Of a DNA stretch of 5,558 nucleotides, positions 1-5,558 are shown piece after piece. The position numbers were made by a program, and so were the translations under genes. Positions within the stretch are counted from its first letter, which is position 1. Each line of letters opens with the position of its first letter. A model generated the notes under the pieces. It was not told the origin of the DNA. It was given only the letters and a program-made list of their open reading frames with translations, and searched no databases. Origin of the DNA: Rickettsiales bacterium (GTDB taxonomy: Bacteria; Pseudomonadota; Alphaproteobacteria; Rickettsiales; Anaplasmataceae); the NCBI GenBank assembly GCA_031281335.1, contig JAITFM010000038.1, positions 1 through 5,558 of the forward strand. The letters run 5' to 3'.

Positions 1-184
1 ACTCACAGCTGGCGATTCAGTATTTCTATAATTATATATAAAAGCACACAAACTTATAACAGCTAATCCAGAAGATATGGTTATTAGTGGCCATATTTGA
101 AAGCTTTTTATATAATCTATAAAATTTATTGTCTCTTTTAAATATAGCAAACGATATAAACATGAAGAAGATAGATATGCTGTA

Positions 185-415
185 ATGAGAAAAGAACTTG
201 TTGCAGGAAGTATAAAACTCTTCTGCTGTATTGCATATTTTGCTCTTGGCCAAATTCTGTTTGTTTTCTTTTTTGAATTGATTAAGGAAACCTCTGAATC
301 TATGATACTATTAGTATCATCACTGTTTTGCGAAATGCTTGTTCTAGGTGCTGGTGTTGGTCCTGGCATATTACTCTCCGAAATTAATTACTACGCTGTG
401 TTAATTACACTATAG
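185..415 (+). CDS. Doubtful small two-helix membrane ORF (76 aa), possibly a gene remnant
   Basis: I do not recognise this protein. The predicted peptide has two hydrophobic stretches, about residues 9-32 (ending in a run of Phe) and about 40-66 (ending in a Gly-rich LGAGVGPGILL segment), so it would be a small inner-membrane protein if made. The ATG has no clear Shine-Dalgarno sequence. The frame stays open upstream of the ATG back to position 116, and before that it is broken by TAA (113-115), TGA (98-100) and TAA (29-31), with protein-like sequence between the stops. This would also fit a decayed longer gene. The 3' end converges with nadK, 45 bp away. A perfect 19-nt palindrome lies inside it. 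Chance openness of A+T-rich DNA remains a real alternative, so confidence is low. Confidence 0.28.
   Translation: MRKELVAGSIKLFCCIAYFALGQILFVFFFELIKETSESMILLVSSLFCEMLVLGAGVGPGILLSEINYYAVLITL
302..320. repeat. Perfect 19-nt palindrome
   Basis: ATGATACTA (302-310) and TAGTATCAT (312-320) are exact reverse complements around a single central T. The flanking bases 301 and 321 do not pair, so the symmetry ends sharply. With a one-base centre it is better suited to a twofold protein-binding site or cruciform than to an RNA hairpin. No T-run follows on the plus strand, so it is not an intrinsic terminator. It sits within the doubtful ORF at 185-415. Confidence 0.5.
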
Positions 416-460
416 TTGTTAAGATGTAGTAAATACTAATTTAAGAATAAATATGAAAAT

Positions 461-1255
461 TTAGTATAAGAACTGCCTATCAAAGATTCTTTCGTCTAGT
501 GAATAATCTCTGTCAAAAAGTAGAGTAACTGTGTTCTCATGGTCCTTCTGCATTTTTATCTGTGATATATTATGGAACTCCTTGTAATCTGATACTACAA
601 GTGCTGGACGATTTTCTACGTCGTTAATGTCAATTTGTACTACCGTATCACTTGAGATTAACGCTCCGTTCCAATGCCTTGGGTGATAGCTATTAATAGA
701 GGTCAGTGCAAGTAAATTTGAGTTCAATGGTAAAATTGGGCCTCCGGCAGAAAAGTTATATGCAGTGCTACCGGTTGGGGTAGACAATATCATTCCATCC
801 CCTCTAAATTTTTCTACTTTTAGCTTGTCATTGATAGTAATATTCATTTCTACTATTTGATTCGCTTTTCTAAAGACATATACCTCATTTAACGCTATGT
901 AATGGTATTTTTTGCCACCTACGTCTGTAGCTTCCATTTTTAACAAAGTGAGCTGTGTTGGGGTTGCGTATTCTATGTTATCAATTAGATCTTCGCTGCG
1001 GCTAAAGCACTTATTCATTAAAAATCCAACGTTACCAGTATTTACTCCATATACATGTATATTTTTATTTCCTATCACGTAATTATGCAGGGTGCGTAGC
1101 ATAAAACCATCACCGCCAACAACTATGAGTAGATCAATTTCGGATTTATTTTCCTCTGTTATATTGATAAGATTAAATTTTTGTAACAGCTTGGATACTT
1201 CCTGCGATTTTGGTGACTCAGAAGCAACGTAGGCTATATTTTTATATTTATGCAT
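461..1255 (-). CDS. nadK: NAD kinase (ATP/polyphosphate-NAD kinase)
   Basis: NadK phosphorylates the 2'-hydroxyl of the adenosine ribose of NAD+ to make NADP+, the only de novo source of NADP(H) for reductive synthesis; it is cytosolic. The 264-aa product has the family motifs in order: GGDG at residues 47-50 with catalytic Asp49, the NTGNVGFL loop at 72-79, ALNE at 121-124, and the RGDGMILSTPTGSTAY block at 151-166 followed by NFSAGGPI (167-174). The segment near 181-200, with HPRHWNGALI, matches the alphaproteobacterial form. Length is normal for this compact bacterial class. The ATG lies 24 bp after the rpmE stop, so the two are very probably co-transcribed from the promoter upstream of rpmE. 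The ribosome-binding site is weak (a GAG/GAAG stretch just before the ATG). No convincing terminator hairpin follows the stop. Confidence 0.96.
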   Translation of the reverse strand: MHKYKNIAYVASESPKSQEVSKLLQKFNLINITEENKSEIDLLIVVGGDGFMLRTLHNYVIGNKNIHVYGVNTGNVGFLMNKCFSRSEDLIDNIEYATPTQLTLLKMEATDVGGKKYHYIALNEVYVFRKANQIVEMNITINDKLKVEKFRGDGMILSTPTGSTAYNFSAGGPILPLNSNLLALTSINSYHPRHWNGALISSDTVVQIDINDVENRPALVVSDYKEFHNISQIKMQKDHENTVTLLFDRDYSLDERIFDRQFLY

Positions 1256-1279
1256 GCTTCACTCAGAAAGAAGCAAAAA

Positions 1280-1492
1280 CTAGAAGATACCTCCATATTT
1301 ATCATTAAACTTAGCTATTTTGCTAGTTTTGCTTGCCGATCCACTTGTCAAACTTCCAGTCCATGCAGGGTGGGTTAGAAGATCTCTATCAAGTTTTACC
1401 TTATCACCTTCCTTTCCATAAGTAGAACGAGTTTCAAACTCTTGACCATTTGTCATGATTATAGTAATCTTATGATAATCAATTTCTGCCAT
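1280..1492 (-). CDS. rpmE: 50S ribosomal protein L31
   Basis: L31 is a small protein of the large ribosomal subunit that helps bridge the two subunits. The 70-aa product shows the L31 landmarks: DYHKITIIMTNG at residues 5-16, TRSTYGKEGD at 21-30, HPAWTG at 41-46, and the C-terminal KFNDKYGGIF at 61-70. It has no cysteines, so it is the zinc-free (C-minus) type, which is usual in alphaproteobacteria. The start is ATG with a short AGGT Shine-Dalgarno-like element 4 nt upstream. It is the first gene of a minus-strand pair with nadK. A good sigma70-type promoter sits just upstream and faces away from fabD. Confidence 0.95.
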   Translation of the reverse strand: MAEIDYHKITIIMTNGQEFETRSTYGKEGDKVKLDRDLLTHPAWTGSLTSGSASKTSKIAKFNDKYGGIF

Positions 1493-1521
1493 TGCTACCT
1501 ACAAACTTCTAGTTAGTTAAT

Positions 1522-1550
1522 ATTCTAGTGGATTCGATTCACTAAGTCAA
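1522..1550 (-). promoter_or_regulatory. Predicted promoter of rpmE-nadK
   Basis: Read on the minus strand, TTGACT (1545-1550) is followed after exactly 17 bp by TAGAAT (1522-1527). Each box differs from the sigma70 consensus at one base. Transcription would start near 1515, giving a leader of roughly 23 nt before the rpmE ATG. An imperfect 17-bp palindrome (1527-1543) fills the spacer between the boxes. Confidence 0.65.
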
Positions 1551-1566
1551 TTATTATTCTAAAATA

Positions 1567-1595
1567 TTGACAAAAAATAAATAAAGTAGTATACT
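1567..1595 (+). promoter_or_regulatory. Predicted promoter of fabD
   Basis: TTGACA (1567-1572, exact consensus) is followed after exactly 17 bp by TATACT (1590-1595, five of six). The start would be near 1602, leaving only about 19 nt of leader before the fabD ATG. Its -35 box lies 16 bp from the -35 box of the divergent rpmE promoter, so the two promoters are back to back and a single bound regulator could affect both. Confidence 0.7.
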
Positions 1596-1620
1596 TAATG
1601 AAGAATAAATAATAATTATT

Positions 1621-2601
1621 ATGATTTTTGCTTTCCCTGGTCAGGGCTCTCAGTTTGTAGGAATGGGAAGGAGCTTATATAGTGAGTTCTCTGTTGCAAG
1701 GCAGGTATTTAATGAAGTAGATAGTATACTAAGTAGAAAGTTATCTAGCTTAATTTTTGACGGCCCTATTGAAGAATTGACCATCACAGAAAATGCTCAG
1801 CCAGCTATAATGGCAGTGTCAATTGCAACGCTACGTGTTATGGAGCATGTGTTTGGCAGATCTCTTTTCTCTGATTGCAACGTTCAGTATGTTTGTGGAC
1901 ATTCAGTTGGCGAGTATACAGCACTGTGTGCTGCAGGAGCCTTGACTCTTGAGTCTGTAGTCAAGCTGCTGAAAGTTCGCGGTGAAGCGATGCATGAAGT
2001 CTCTCTGAAATGTAAAGGCGGAATGGTTGCATTGCTTGGAGCAGAGATAAGCGAAGTAGAAGATGTATTAGAATCAGCCCAAATTGACGGGGTTTGTGAA
2101 GTTGCAAACGATAATGGCGGTGGACAGGTAGTGGTAAGCGGCACTGCGGAAGCTCTTGAAATATTACCCGATTTATTCAAAAACTCAAGTGTGAGGAAAC
2201 TAATCAAATTGCAAGTTAGTGGGCCTTTTCATTCATCTCTTATGAAACCCGCTGATGAAAAACTCTTGGAATTTTTGGAAAACATTACAATAACTCGACC
2301 TTTAATTCCCTTTGTATCAAATGTTACAGCCAAAGAAGAAAGTGACCCAGAAATAATAAGAGCTTTACTCGCTAAACAGATTATAAGCAAAGTAAGGTGG
2401 AGAGAGATGGTTTTATATATGGCAAACCGCGACATTAACAAATTCGTTGAAATTGGGCCTAATAAAGTTTTATCTAATTTAGTCAAAAGAATTGATCAAT
2501 CTATCAACGTGAAAAATATAAATAGTGTTGGTGATATTGATAGTTTTCTTAATGAATCGTTAGTGTTGACAGCAGAAAATCTAGAAGTTAGTTTAAGTTA
2601 A
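1621..2601 (+). CDS. fabD: Malonyl-CoA:ACP transacylase (FabD)
   Basis: FabD moves the malonyl group from malonyl-CoA to acyl carrier protein, supplying the extender unit for type II fatty acid synthesis in the cytosol. The 326-aa product begins directly with the family's FPGQGSQ motif (residues 5-11), which fixes the start. Catalytic Ser95 lies in GHSVGEY (93-99), Arg120 corresponds to the malonyl-carboxylate-binding Arg, and His204 in VSGPFH is the catalytic partner; VANDNGGGQVVVSG (161-174) and Asn234 are also in place. The core is complete by about residue 310. The last 15 or so residues extend past the usual end, so the protein is slightly longer than the roughly 310-aa enterobacterial form. 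The leader is short and A+T-rich with no clear Shine-Dalgarno sequence. It has its own strong promoter, and the next gene follows after 63 bp on the same strand. Confidence 0.96.
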   Translation: MIFAFPGQGSQFVGMGRSLYSEFSVARQVFNEVDSILSRKLSSLIFDGPIEELTITENAQPAIMAVSIATLRVMEHVFGRSLFSDCNVQYVCGHSVGEYTALCAAGALTLESVVKLLKVRGEAMHEVSLKCKGGMVALLGAEISEVEDVLESAQIDGVCEVANDNGGGQVVVSGTAEALEILPDLFKNSSVRKLIKLQVSGPFHSSLMKPADEKLLEFLENITITRPLIPFVSNVTAKEESDPEIIRALLAKQIISKVRWREMVLYMANRDINKFVEIGPNKVLSNLVKRIDQSINVKNINSVGDIDSFLNESLVLTAENLEVSLS

Positions 2602-2664
2602 AGCGTATAGCTAGCGCGAATAAGGTTGATTGTTAGTTCTACCAATTAAGAGAGGGTAAGAAAT

Positions 2665-3420
2665 ATGGCAAATATTAACACTAAAGAGTACGACCTAACA
2701 TTAGGTGATACCACAGTTAAACTTTTTATTGAAAGTGATGACATAAGTGGAATTAATTTTATTAACGTGCATCAAAATGAGGTAACTTCAAAAGAGGCCG
2801 GCAAGCGCATAATCCAACAGTTTGGCGGTAGGATGTTGTATATTATTCATGGCGATGGTATTTTACGTAATGTAGAATTTAATTTAAATGGGGAAAAGTA
2901 TGAGTTTGATCCCAATCGTATATTTGACGACGTGGGTGCAGAGGCTAGTTTAAAAGAATTTGGCAATTTTTCAGAAGGTGCTTTGAAAGTAGTTAGAAAT
3001 TTTGCAGAAGAAATTTTAGGTTTTTTGCTTCCTGGTCAAGACCATGTCATCGCTCTGCATAATAACTACAACTCTCCCAGCTACTCATTCAAAAGCTATT
3101 TTTCTCCACCACTTTCCCGTGATGTACTGAAGATTTATCCAGAAGTATGTCCAGAAAGCGGAACGGGTGAGTTTTTCTACATGACAGCTGAAGATTGGTT
3201 TGAGTCTTTAAAACAGAAAGAAATTTTTAACATAATATTGCAAAACAACAAAGCAGTTGAAGACGATGGTTCTTTATCTGTATATGCTGGAGAAAACAAT
3301 ATTCGGTACTCTAACGTGGAAGCAGAGCATGGTCATTTAAAGCAGCAAATAGATATGCTATCTGCTTTACATAGTGTTTTATTTCCAAATTCAAATCAAT
3401 CCCCGACAGTAGAATTATAA
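2665..3420 (+). CDS. Uncharacterised protein, possible M14-like zinc hydrolase
   Basis: No named function is known to me for this 251-aa protein. It has conserved-looking blocks in an order that suggests a metallocarboxypeptidase (M14-like) site: NVHQNE at residues 34-39 (an HxxE pair, His36 and Glu39), DPNRIF at 82-87 (an Asn-Arg pair like the substrate-carboxylate clamp), VIALHNN at 128-134 (His132 as a third metal ligand), and SNVEAEHGH at 216-224 (Glu219 or Glu221 as catalytic acid/base). GSLSVY (202-207) also looks conserved. I recall similar block patterns in uncharacterised proteins of other bacteria, but that is memory, not a search. There is no signal peptide or membrane segment, so it would be cytosolic. 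A GAGG Shine-Dalgarno (2652-2655) sits 9 nt before the ATG. It probably shares the fabD transcript, since no good promoter is seen in the gap. The protein call is firm; the enzymatic idea is inference. Confidence 0.85.
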   Translation: MANINTKEYDLTLGDTTVKLFIESDDISGINFINVHQNEVTSKEAGKRIIQQFGGRMLYIIHGDGILRNVEFNLNGEKYEFDPNRIFDDVGAEASLKEFGNFSEGALKVVRNFAEEILGFLLPGQDHVIALHNNYNSPSYSFKSYFSPPLSRDVLKIYPEVCPESGTGEFFYMTAEDWFESLKQKEIFNIILQNNKAVEDDGSLSVYAGENNIRYSNVEAEHGHLKQQIDMLSALHSVLFPNSNQSPTVEL

Positions 3421-3442
3421 TAACATAAAGCGCATTGGCTGC

Positions 3443-5011
3443 TTATACAATCAATGAACTACCTGTTATTTCGCCTGGTTTTTTAATTCTAAGTAACTGT
3501 AAAATAGTGGGAGCGATATCAGATAACTTTCCATCTCTCAGCTTCAGATTATTATAAGAATCAAAGCATACGATGAATGGAACTGTATTCAAAGTATGTG
3601 CTGTATAGGGTGTATTGTTTTCTTCATCGAACATGCACTCAACATTGCCGTGATCTGCCGTAATAATGAGCACAGTGTTACCTACTTCTTTAACAGCATT
3701 GAGCACTTTCATAAGGCAATTATCTATAGCTAGCACAGCCTTCTGAGCTGCTTTCATGTTACCTGTATGACCTACCATATCAGGATTAGCGTAATTTACA
3801 ACTATCAGTGCAAATTCTTGGGAATAAATTTTTTCTACAAGCTTTTCTGTGAGCTCAAAGGCTAACATTTCAGGCTGTAAATCATAAGTCTTAACTTTTG
3901 GTGAAGGAATGAGAATTCTCTCTTCACCGGGGAAAGGTTCTTCTTTGCCACAATTGAAAAAGAAAGTTACATGAGCGTATTTTTCAGTTTCAGCAATACG
4001 CAACTGTCGTAATTTATTATCTGCTATTGCCTGTCCTAGAGTATTAGTGAAAGATGTAGGAGGAAAAAGACAGGGAATTTTTAAGTCCGATTTGTATTGT
4101 ATCATACTTAGAATCGAAGAAAATGGTTTTTGCTTATAGTCTCCTGTCATCTGAGTAGTTTGACCACAAATTCCAGCGTCACGCGCTGGAATGACATCCA
4201 AGAAGTCTGTTTTACCAAGCAAAATACTTGCCAATTGTATCATTCGATCAGCACGAAAGTTAGCCAATAACACTCCATCTTCTGGCTTTATACCTTGATA
4301 GTTACCTATTACTGTAGGTCTGATAAACTCATCAGTTATGTTGCTTTGGTAGTTATTGTCAATCAACGACATCACACTATCGTGACAAGGTGCCTTTGCA
4401 AATGCGATAGCTTCGTAAGCTTCAATTGTTCTTTCCCATCTGTTATCACGATCCATAGCGTAATAACGTCCAGAGACAGTAGCAATTCTTATGTCATTGC
4501 CCTTTATACTCTCTTCAAATTCTTGAATGCATTTTTTCCCCGAATTTGGCAATGTATCTCTGCCATCTAAAAATGCATGTATCACCACTTTAATTCCGTG
4601 TTGCGATATTTTATTTGCTAGAGTTGAAATATGTTTTTGGTGCGAATGAACACCACCGTCTGACACTAATCCCATTATATGGCATACGCCATGCTTACTT
4701 TTTAAATTGCCAATAAAGTTTTGTAGATTTGCATTGCTTTCTATTGTTTCTATTTCTTGATTAATGCGCTGTAGGCTTTGCATCACTATTCTGCCACTGC
4801 CAATATTCATATGGCCAACTTCTGAATTGCCTATCTGACCATCTGGTAACCCAACATCGGTTCCACAGGCAGATAAACTGCATTTTGGGTAATTAGAGCT
4901 AATATACTGCCAACAGGGTGGATTTGCATTGCTAATAGCATTATATTCACTATTCTCTATTCCATTTCCCCAGCCATCTAGTATACATAAAACAACCGAT
5001 TTAAAGTTCAT
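3443..5011 (-). CDS. gpmI: 2,3-bisphosphoglycerate-independent phosphoglycerate mutase
   Basis: GpmI interconverts 3- and 2-phosphoglycerate through a phosphoserine intermediate, using two bound metal ions (usually Mn2+), in lower glycolysis/gluconeogenesis. The 522-aa product is full length. Metal and nucleophile residues are all visible: Asp12 in LDGWG, Ser63 in GNSEVGH (61-67), Asp411 and His415 in NPDMVGHTG, Asp453-His454 in TADHGN, and His472 in AHTLNTVPF. Substrate-binding positions also fit: His122 in SDGGVHSH, Arg151-Asp152, Arg182 and Arg188 in GRYYAMDRD, Arg253 and Arg256 in NFRADR, and Lys344 in ETEKYAH. Residues about 271-290 are extra compared with the E. coli enzyme, by about 18 residues, and coincide with a DNA palindrome (listed separately). 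Another oddity is FFFNCG (350-355), where the family usually has FFFNGG. An in-frame stop 9 nt upstream of the ATG fixes the start; no clear Shine-Dalgarno is present. Confidence 0.96.
   Translation of the reverse strand: MNFKSVVLCILDGWGNGIENSEYNAISNANPPCWQYISSNYPKCSLSACGTDVGLPDGQIGNSEVGHMNIGSGRIVMQSLQRINQEIETIESNANLQNFIGNLKSKHGVCHIMGLVSDGGVHSHQKHISTLANKISQHGIKVVIHAFLDGRDTLPNSGKKCIQEFEESIKGNDIRIATVSGRYYAMDRDNRWERTIEAYEAIAFAKAPCHDSVMSLIDNNYQSNITDEFIRPTVIGNYQGIKPEDGVLLANFRADRMIQLASILLGKTDFLDVIPARDAGICGQTTQMTGDYKQKPFSSILSMIQYKSDLKIPCLFPPTSFTNTLGQAIADNKLRQLRIAETEKYAHVTFFFNCGKEEPFPGEERILIPSPKVKTYDLQPEMLAFELTEKLVEKIYSQEFALIVVNYANPDMVGHTGNMKAAQKAVLAIDNCLMKVLNAVKEVGNTVLIITADHGNVECMFDEENNTPYTAHTLNTVPFIVCFDSYNNLKLRDGKLSDIAPTILQLLRIKKPGEITGSSLIV
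4142..4201 (-). repeat. Palindromic element inserted in frame within gpmI
   Basis: This stretch encodes GpmI residues 271-290, including [19 protein letters not shown]. The core is a hairpin with 9-bp perfect arms, ATTCCAGCG (4170-4178) and CGCTGGAAT (4184-4192), around a 5-nt loop. A wider pair of inverted 6-mers, TGTCAT (4145-4150) and ATGACA (4191-4196), bounds a 52-bp unit. Between NFRADR and the conserved tyrosine that follows, this protein has 47 residues where I recall 29 in the E. coli enzyme, so the net gain is about 18 codons (54 bp), in frame. The flanking sequence DYKQKPF then realigns. Palindromic elements that insert in frame are described for Rickettsia and Wolbachia; membership in that family here is inferred from structure and recalled sequence. 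Confidence 0.75.
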
Positions 5012-5038
5012 ACGGTGCTAGAATTCTATAGATATAAC

Positions 5039-5067
5039 ATGATACCAAGAACAAACTCTTTCCACAA
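5039..5067 (-). promoter_or_regulatory. Possible promoter of gpmI
   Basis: On the minus strand TTGTGG (5062-5067) is followed after 17 bp by TATCAT (5039-5044). The -10 box matches consensus at five of six positions, but the -35 box only at TTG. A start near 5032 would give a leader of about 21 nt, similar in length to those predicted for rpmE and fabD. In DNA this A+T-rich such matches arise by chance fairly often. Confidence 0.35.
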
Positions 5068-5188
5068 TCTCAATATTGCGTGACATAAAGTTTGTAAAGG
5101 AAGAGTTATCAAATATCACATAGGTGCGTCAGAACAATATCAGATCTCTTGCATAAAAAGCTAGCTTTGGCATGTGTGAAAAAACTAC

Positions 5189-5217
5189 TTGACAAGTTCC
5201 TCCAAACCCATTATAAT
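5189..5217 (+). promoter_or_regulatory. Orphan consensus sigma70 promoter
   Basis: TTGACA (5189-5194) and TATAAT (5212-5217) are both exact consensus hexamers separated by the optimal 17 bp. Transcription would begin near 5224 and run rightward into DNA with no recognisable gene up to the window end. It could drive a small RNA, a gene beyond the window, or be part of a repeated sequence with no present function. Confidence 0.55.
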
Positions 5218-5558
5218 GATACTGAAGCTATTTATTTATCTTCGCAATCTGTGCAGGTTAATGACAAAAAACTTAGGGTATTTGGCGTCTCATGTTTAAA
5301 TTTTTGCACTACGCGCACCTCATGTCTTTTTAAAACTTCTGGTTTTTACCTATACAAGCTGGAACGCGCTTATAAGTCGTTTAAGACAGTATAGAACGTC
5401 AAATAGACAAGGGAGAATTTGAATACTAGCTGCCTTAGAGTTTTTTTGCCTTTTTTTCCGCTCAGTAAATTTCTTAACGTTTATAGTTTGGGTTATTTTC
5501 ATTTAAAAGTAGCTGAATCGTAGCGTTGAGGATAAAAACGCCGATATTTGAGGTACAT

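Larger units (their letters stand above)
5012..5558. other. Non-coding intergenic region, probable Wolbachia-type repeated sequence
   Basis: I see no convincing gene here. The stretch holds the possible gpmI promoter at its left end, the orphan promoter at 5189-5217, and two T7 runs (5441-5447 and 5451-5457) without a strong hairpin in front. A plus-strand frame open from a TTG at 5149 to 5396 contains the promoter boxes and shows no domain, so I do not call it. The part from about 5250 to 5558 resembles sequence I associate with repeated intergenic DNA in Wolbachia; that is recollection and not shown by anything repeated inside this window. At the right edge all three minus-strand frames are still open, the longest to a TAA near 5478, so the 3' tip of a leftward gene entering from outside cannot be excluded. 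Confidence 0.4.

Noticed and set aside
32..253. Minus-strand 73-codon frame rich in Phe, Ile and Lys
   Set aside because: Composition is what A+T-rich DNA gives by chance, no recognisable domain, and it overlaps the frame at 185-415.
1884..2486. Minus-strand open frames opposite fabD
   Set aside because: They lie wholly inside the well-supported fabD gene and carry no recognisable motifs.
2602..2664. Hairpin-like GCG...CGC sequence after fabD as a terminator
   Set aside because: Only three base pairs hold and the inner bases do not pair; no T-run follows, so read-through to the next gene is more likely.
3425..3447. Possible bidirectional terminator between the 251-aa gene and gpmI
   Set aside because: Only a 4-bp stem (AAGC 3428-3431 with GCTT 3441-3444) with a 9-nt loop and no T-run on either side; too weak to call.
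4295..4570. Plus-strand 91-codon frame opposite gpmI
   Set aside because: Antisense shadow of a confident, fully motif-supported gene.
5149..5396. Plus-strand open frame of about 81 codons with a TTG start
   Set aside because: Weak start, no domain or membrane pattern, and it overlaps the exact-consensus promoter at 5189-5217; better explained as open non-coding DNA.
5224..5450. Known structural RNA (tmRNA half, 6S, SRP RNA or RNase P RNA) behind the orphan promoter
   Set aside because: I found none of the signature elements of these RNAs (no T-loop, no CCA end, no SRP tetraloop/core, no RNase P conserved core) by eye.

Overview
The window looks like chromosomal DNA of an obligate intracellular alphaproteobacterium, most probably Wolbachia (Anaplasmataceae). 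The reasons are the strong A+T bias, Rickettsiales-type versions of NadK, L31, FabD and GpmI, long intergenic stretches, and above all a short palindromic insert inside gpmI of the kind known to recur in Wolbachia genomes. The genus call is inference from these traits and from recalled sequence. No mobile-element transposase, rRNA, tRNA or CRISPR array is visible.

Layout, left to right. Positions 1-460 are A+T-rich and nearly gene-free; they hold one doubtful two-helix membrane ORF (185-415) with a perfect 19-nt palindrome in it. Next, on the minus strand, rpmE (1280-1492) and nadK (461-1255) form a tight pair with a 24-bp gap. A 128-bp divergent spacer (1493-1620) carries two back-to-back sigma70-type promoters, one for rpmE-nadK and one for fabD. 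On the plus strand come fabD (1621-2601) and, 63 bp later, an uncharacterised 251-aa protein (2665-3420) whose motif order suggests an M14-carboxypeptidase-like metal site. This gene converges with gpmI (3443-5011, minus strand) across only 22 bp. Positions 5012-5558 have no convincing gene; they hold a plausible gpmI promoter and an orphan plus-strand promoter with exact consensus boxes (5189-5217), and they read like a Wolbachia-type repeated intergenic sequence.

Functionally the genes are core housekeeping: translation (L31), NADP supply (NadK), loading of malonyl groups for type II fatty acid synthesis (FabD), and the phosphoglycerate mutase step of the lower glycolytic/gluconeogenic pathway (GpmI). 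NADPH from the NadK product pool and malonyl-ACP from FabD both feed fatty acid synthesis, but nothing in the sequence shows they are co-regulated beyond sharing one divergent promoter region.

The most interesting points are (1) an in-frame palindromic insertion of about 18 codons in gpmI that leaves all recognisable active-site residues intact; (2) the 251-aa protein, which has the HxxE...NR...H...E series expected of a zinc carboxypeptidase/amidohydrolase fold; and (3) the consensus promoter at 5189-5217 firing into apparently non-coding DNA.
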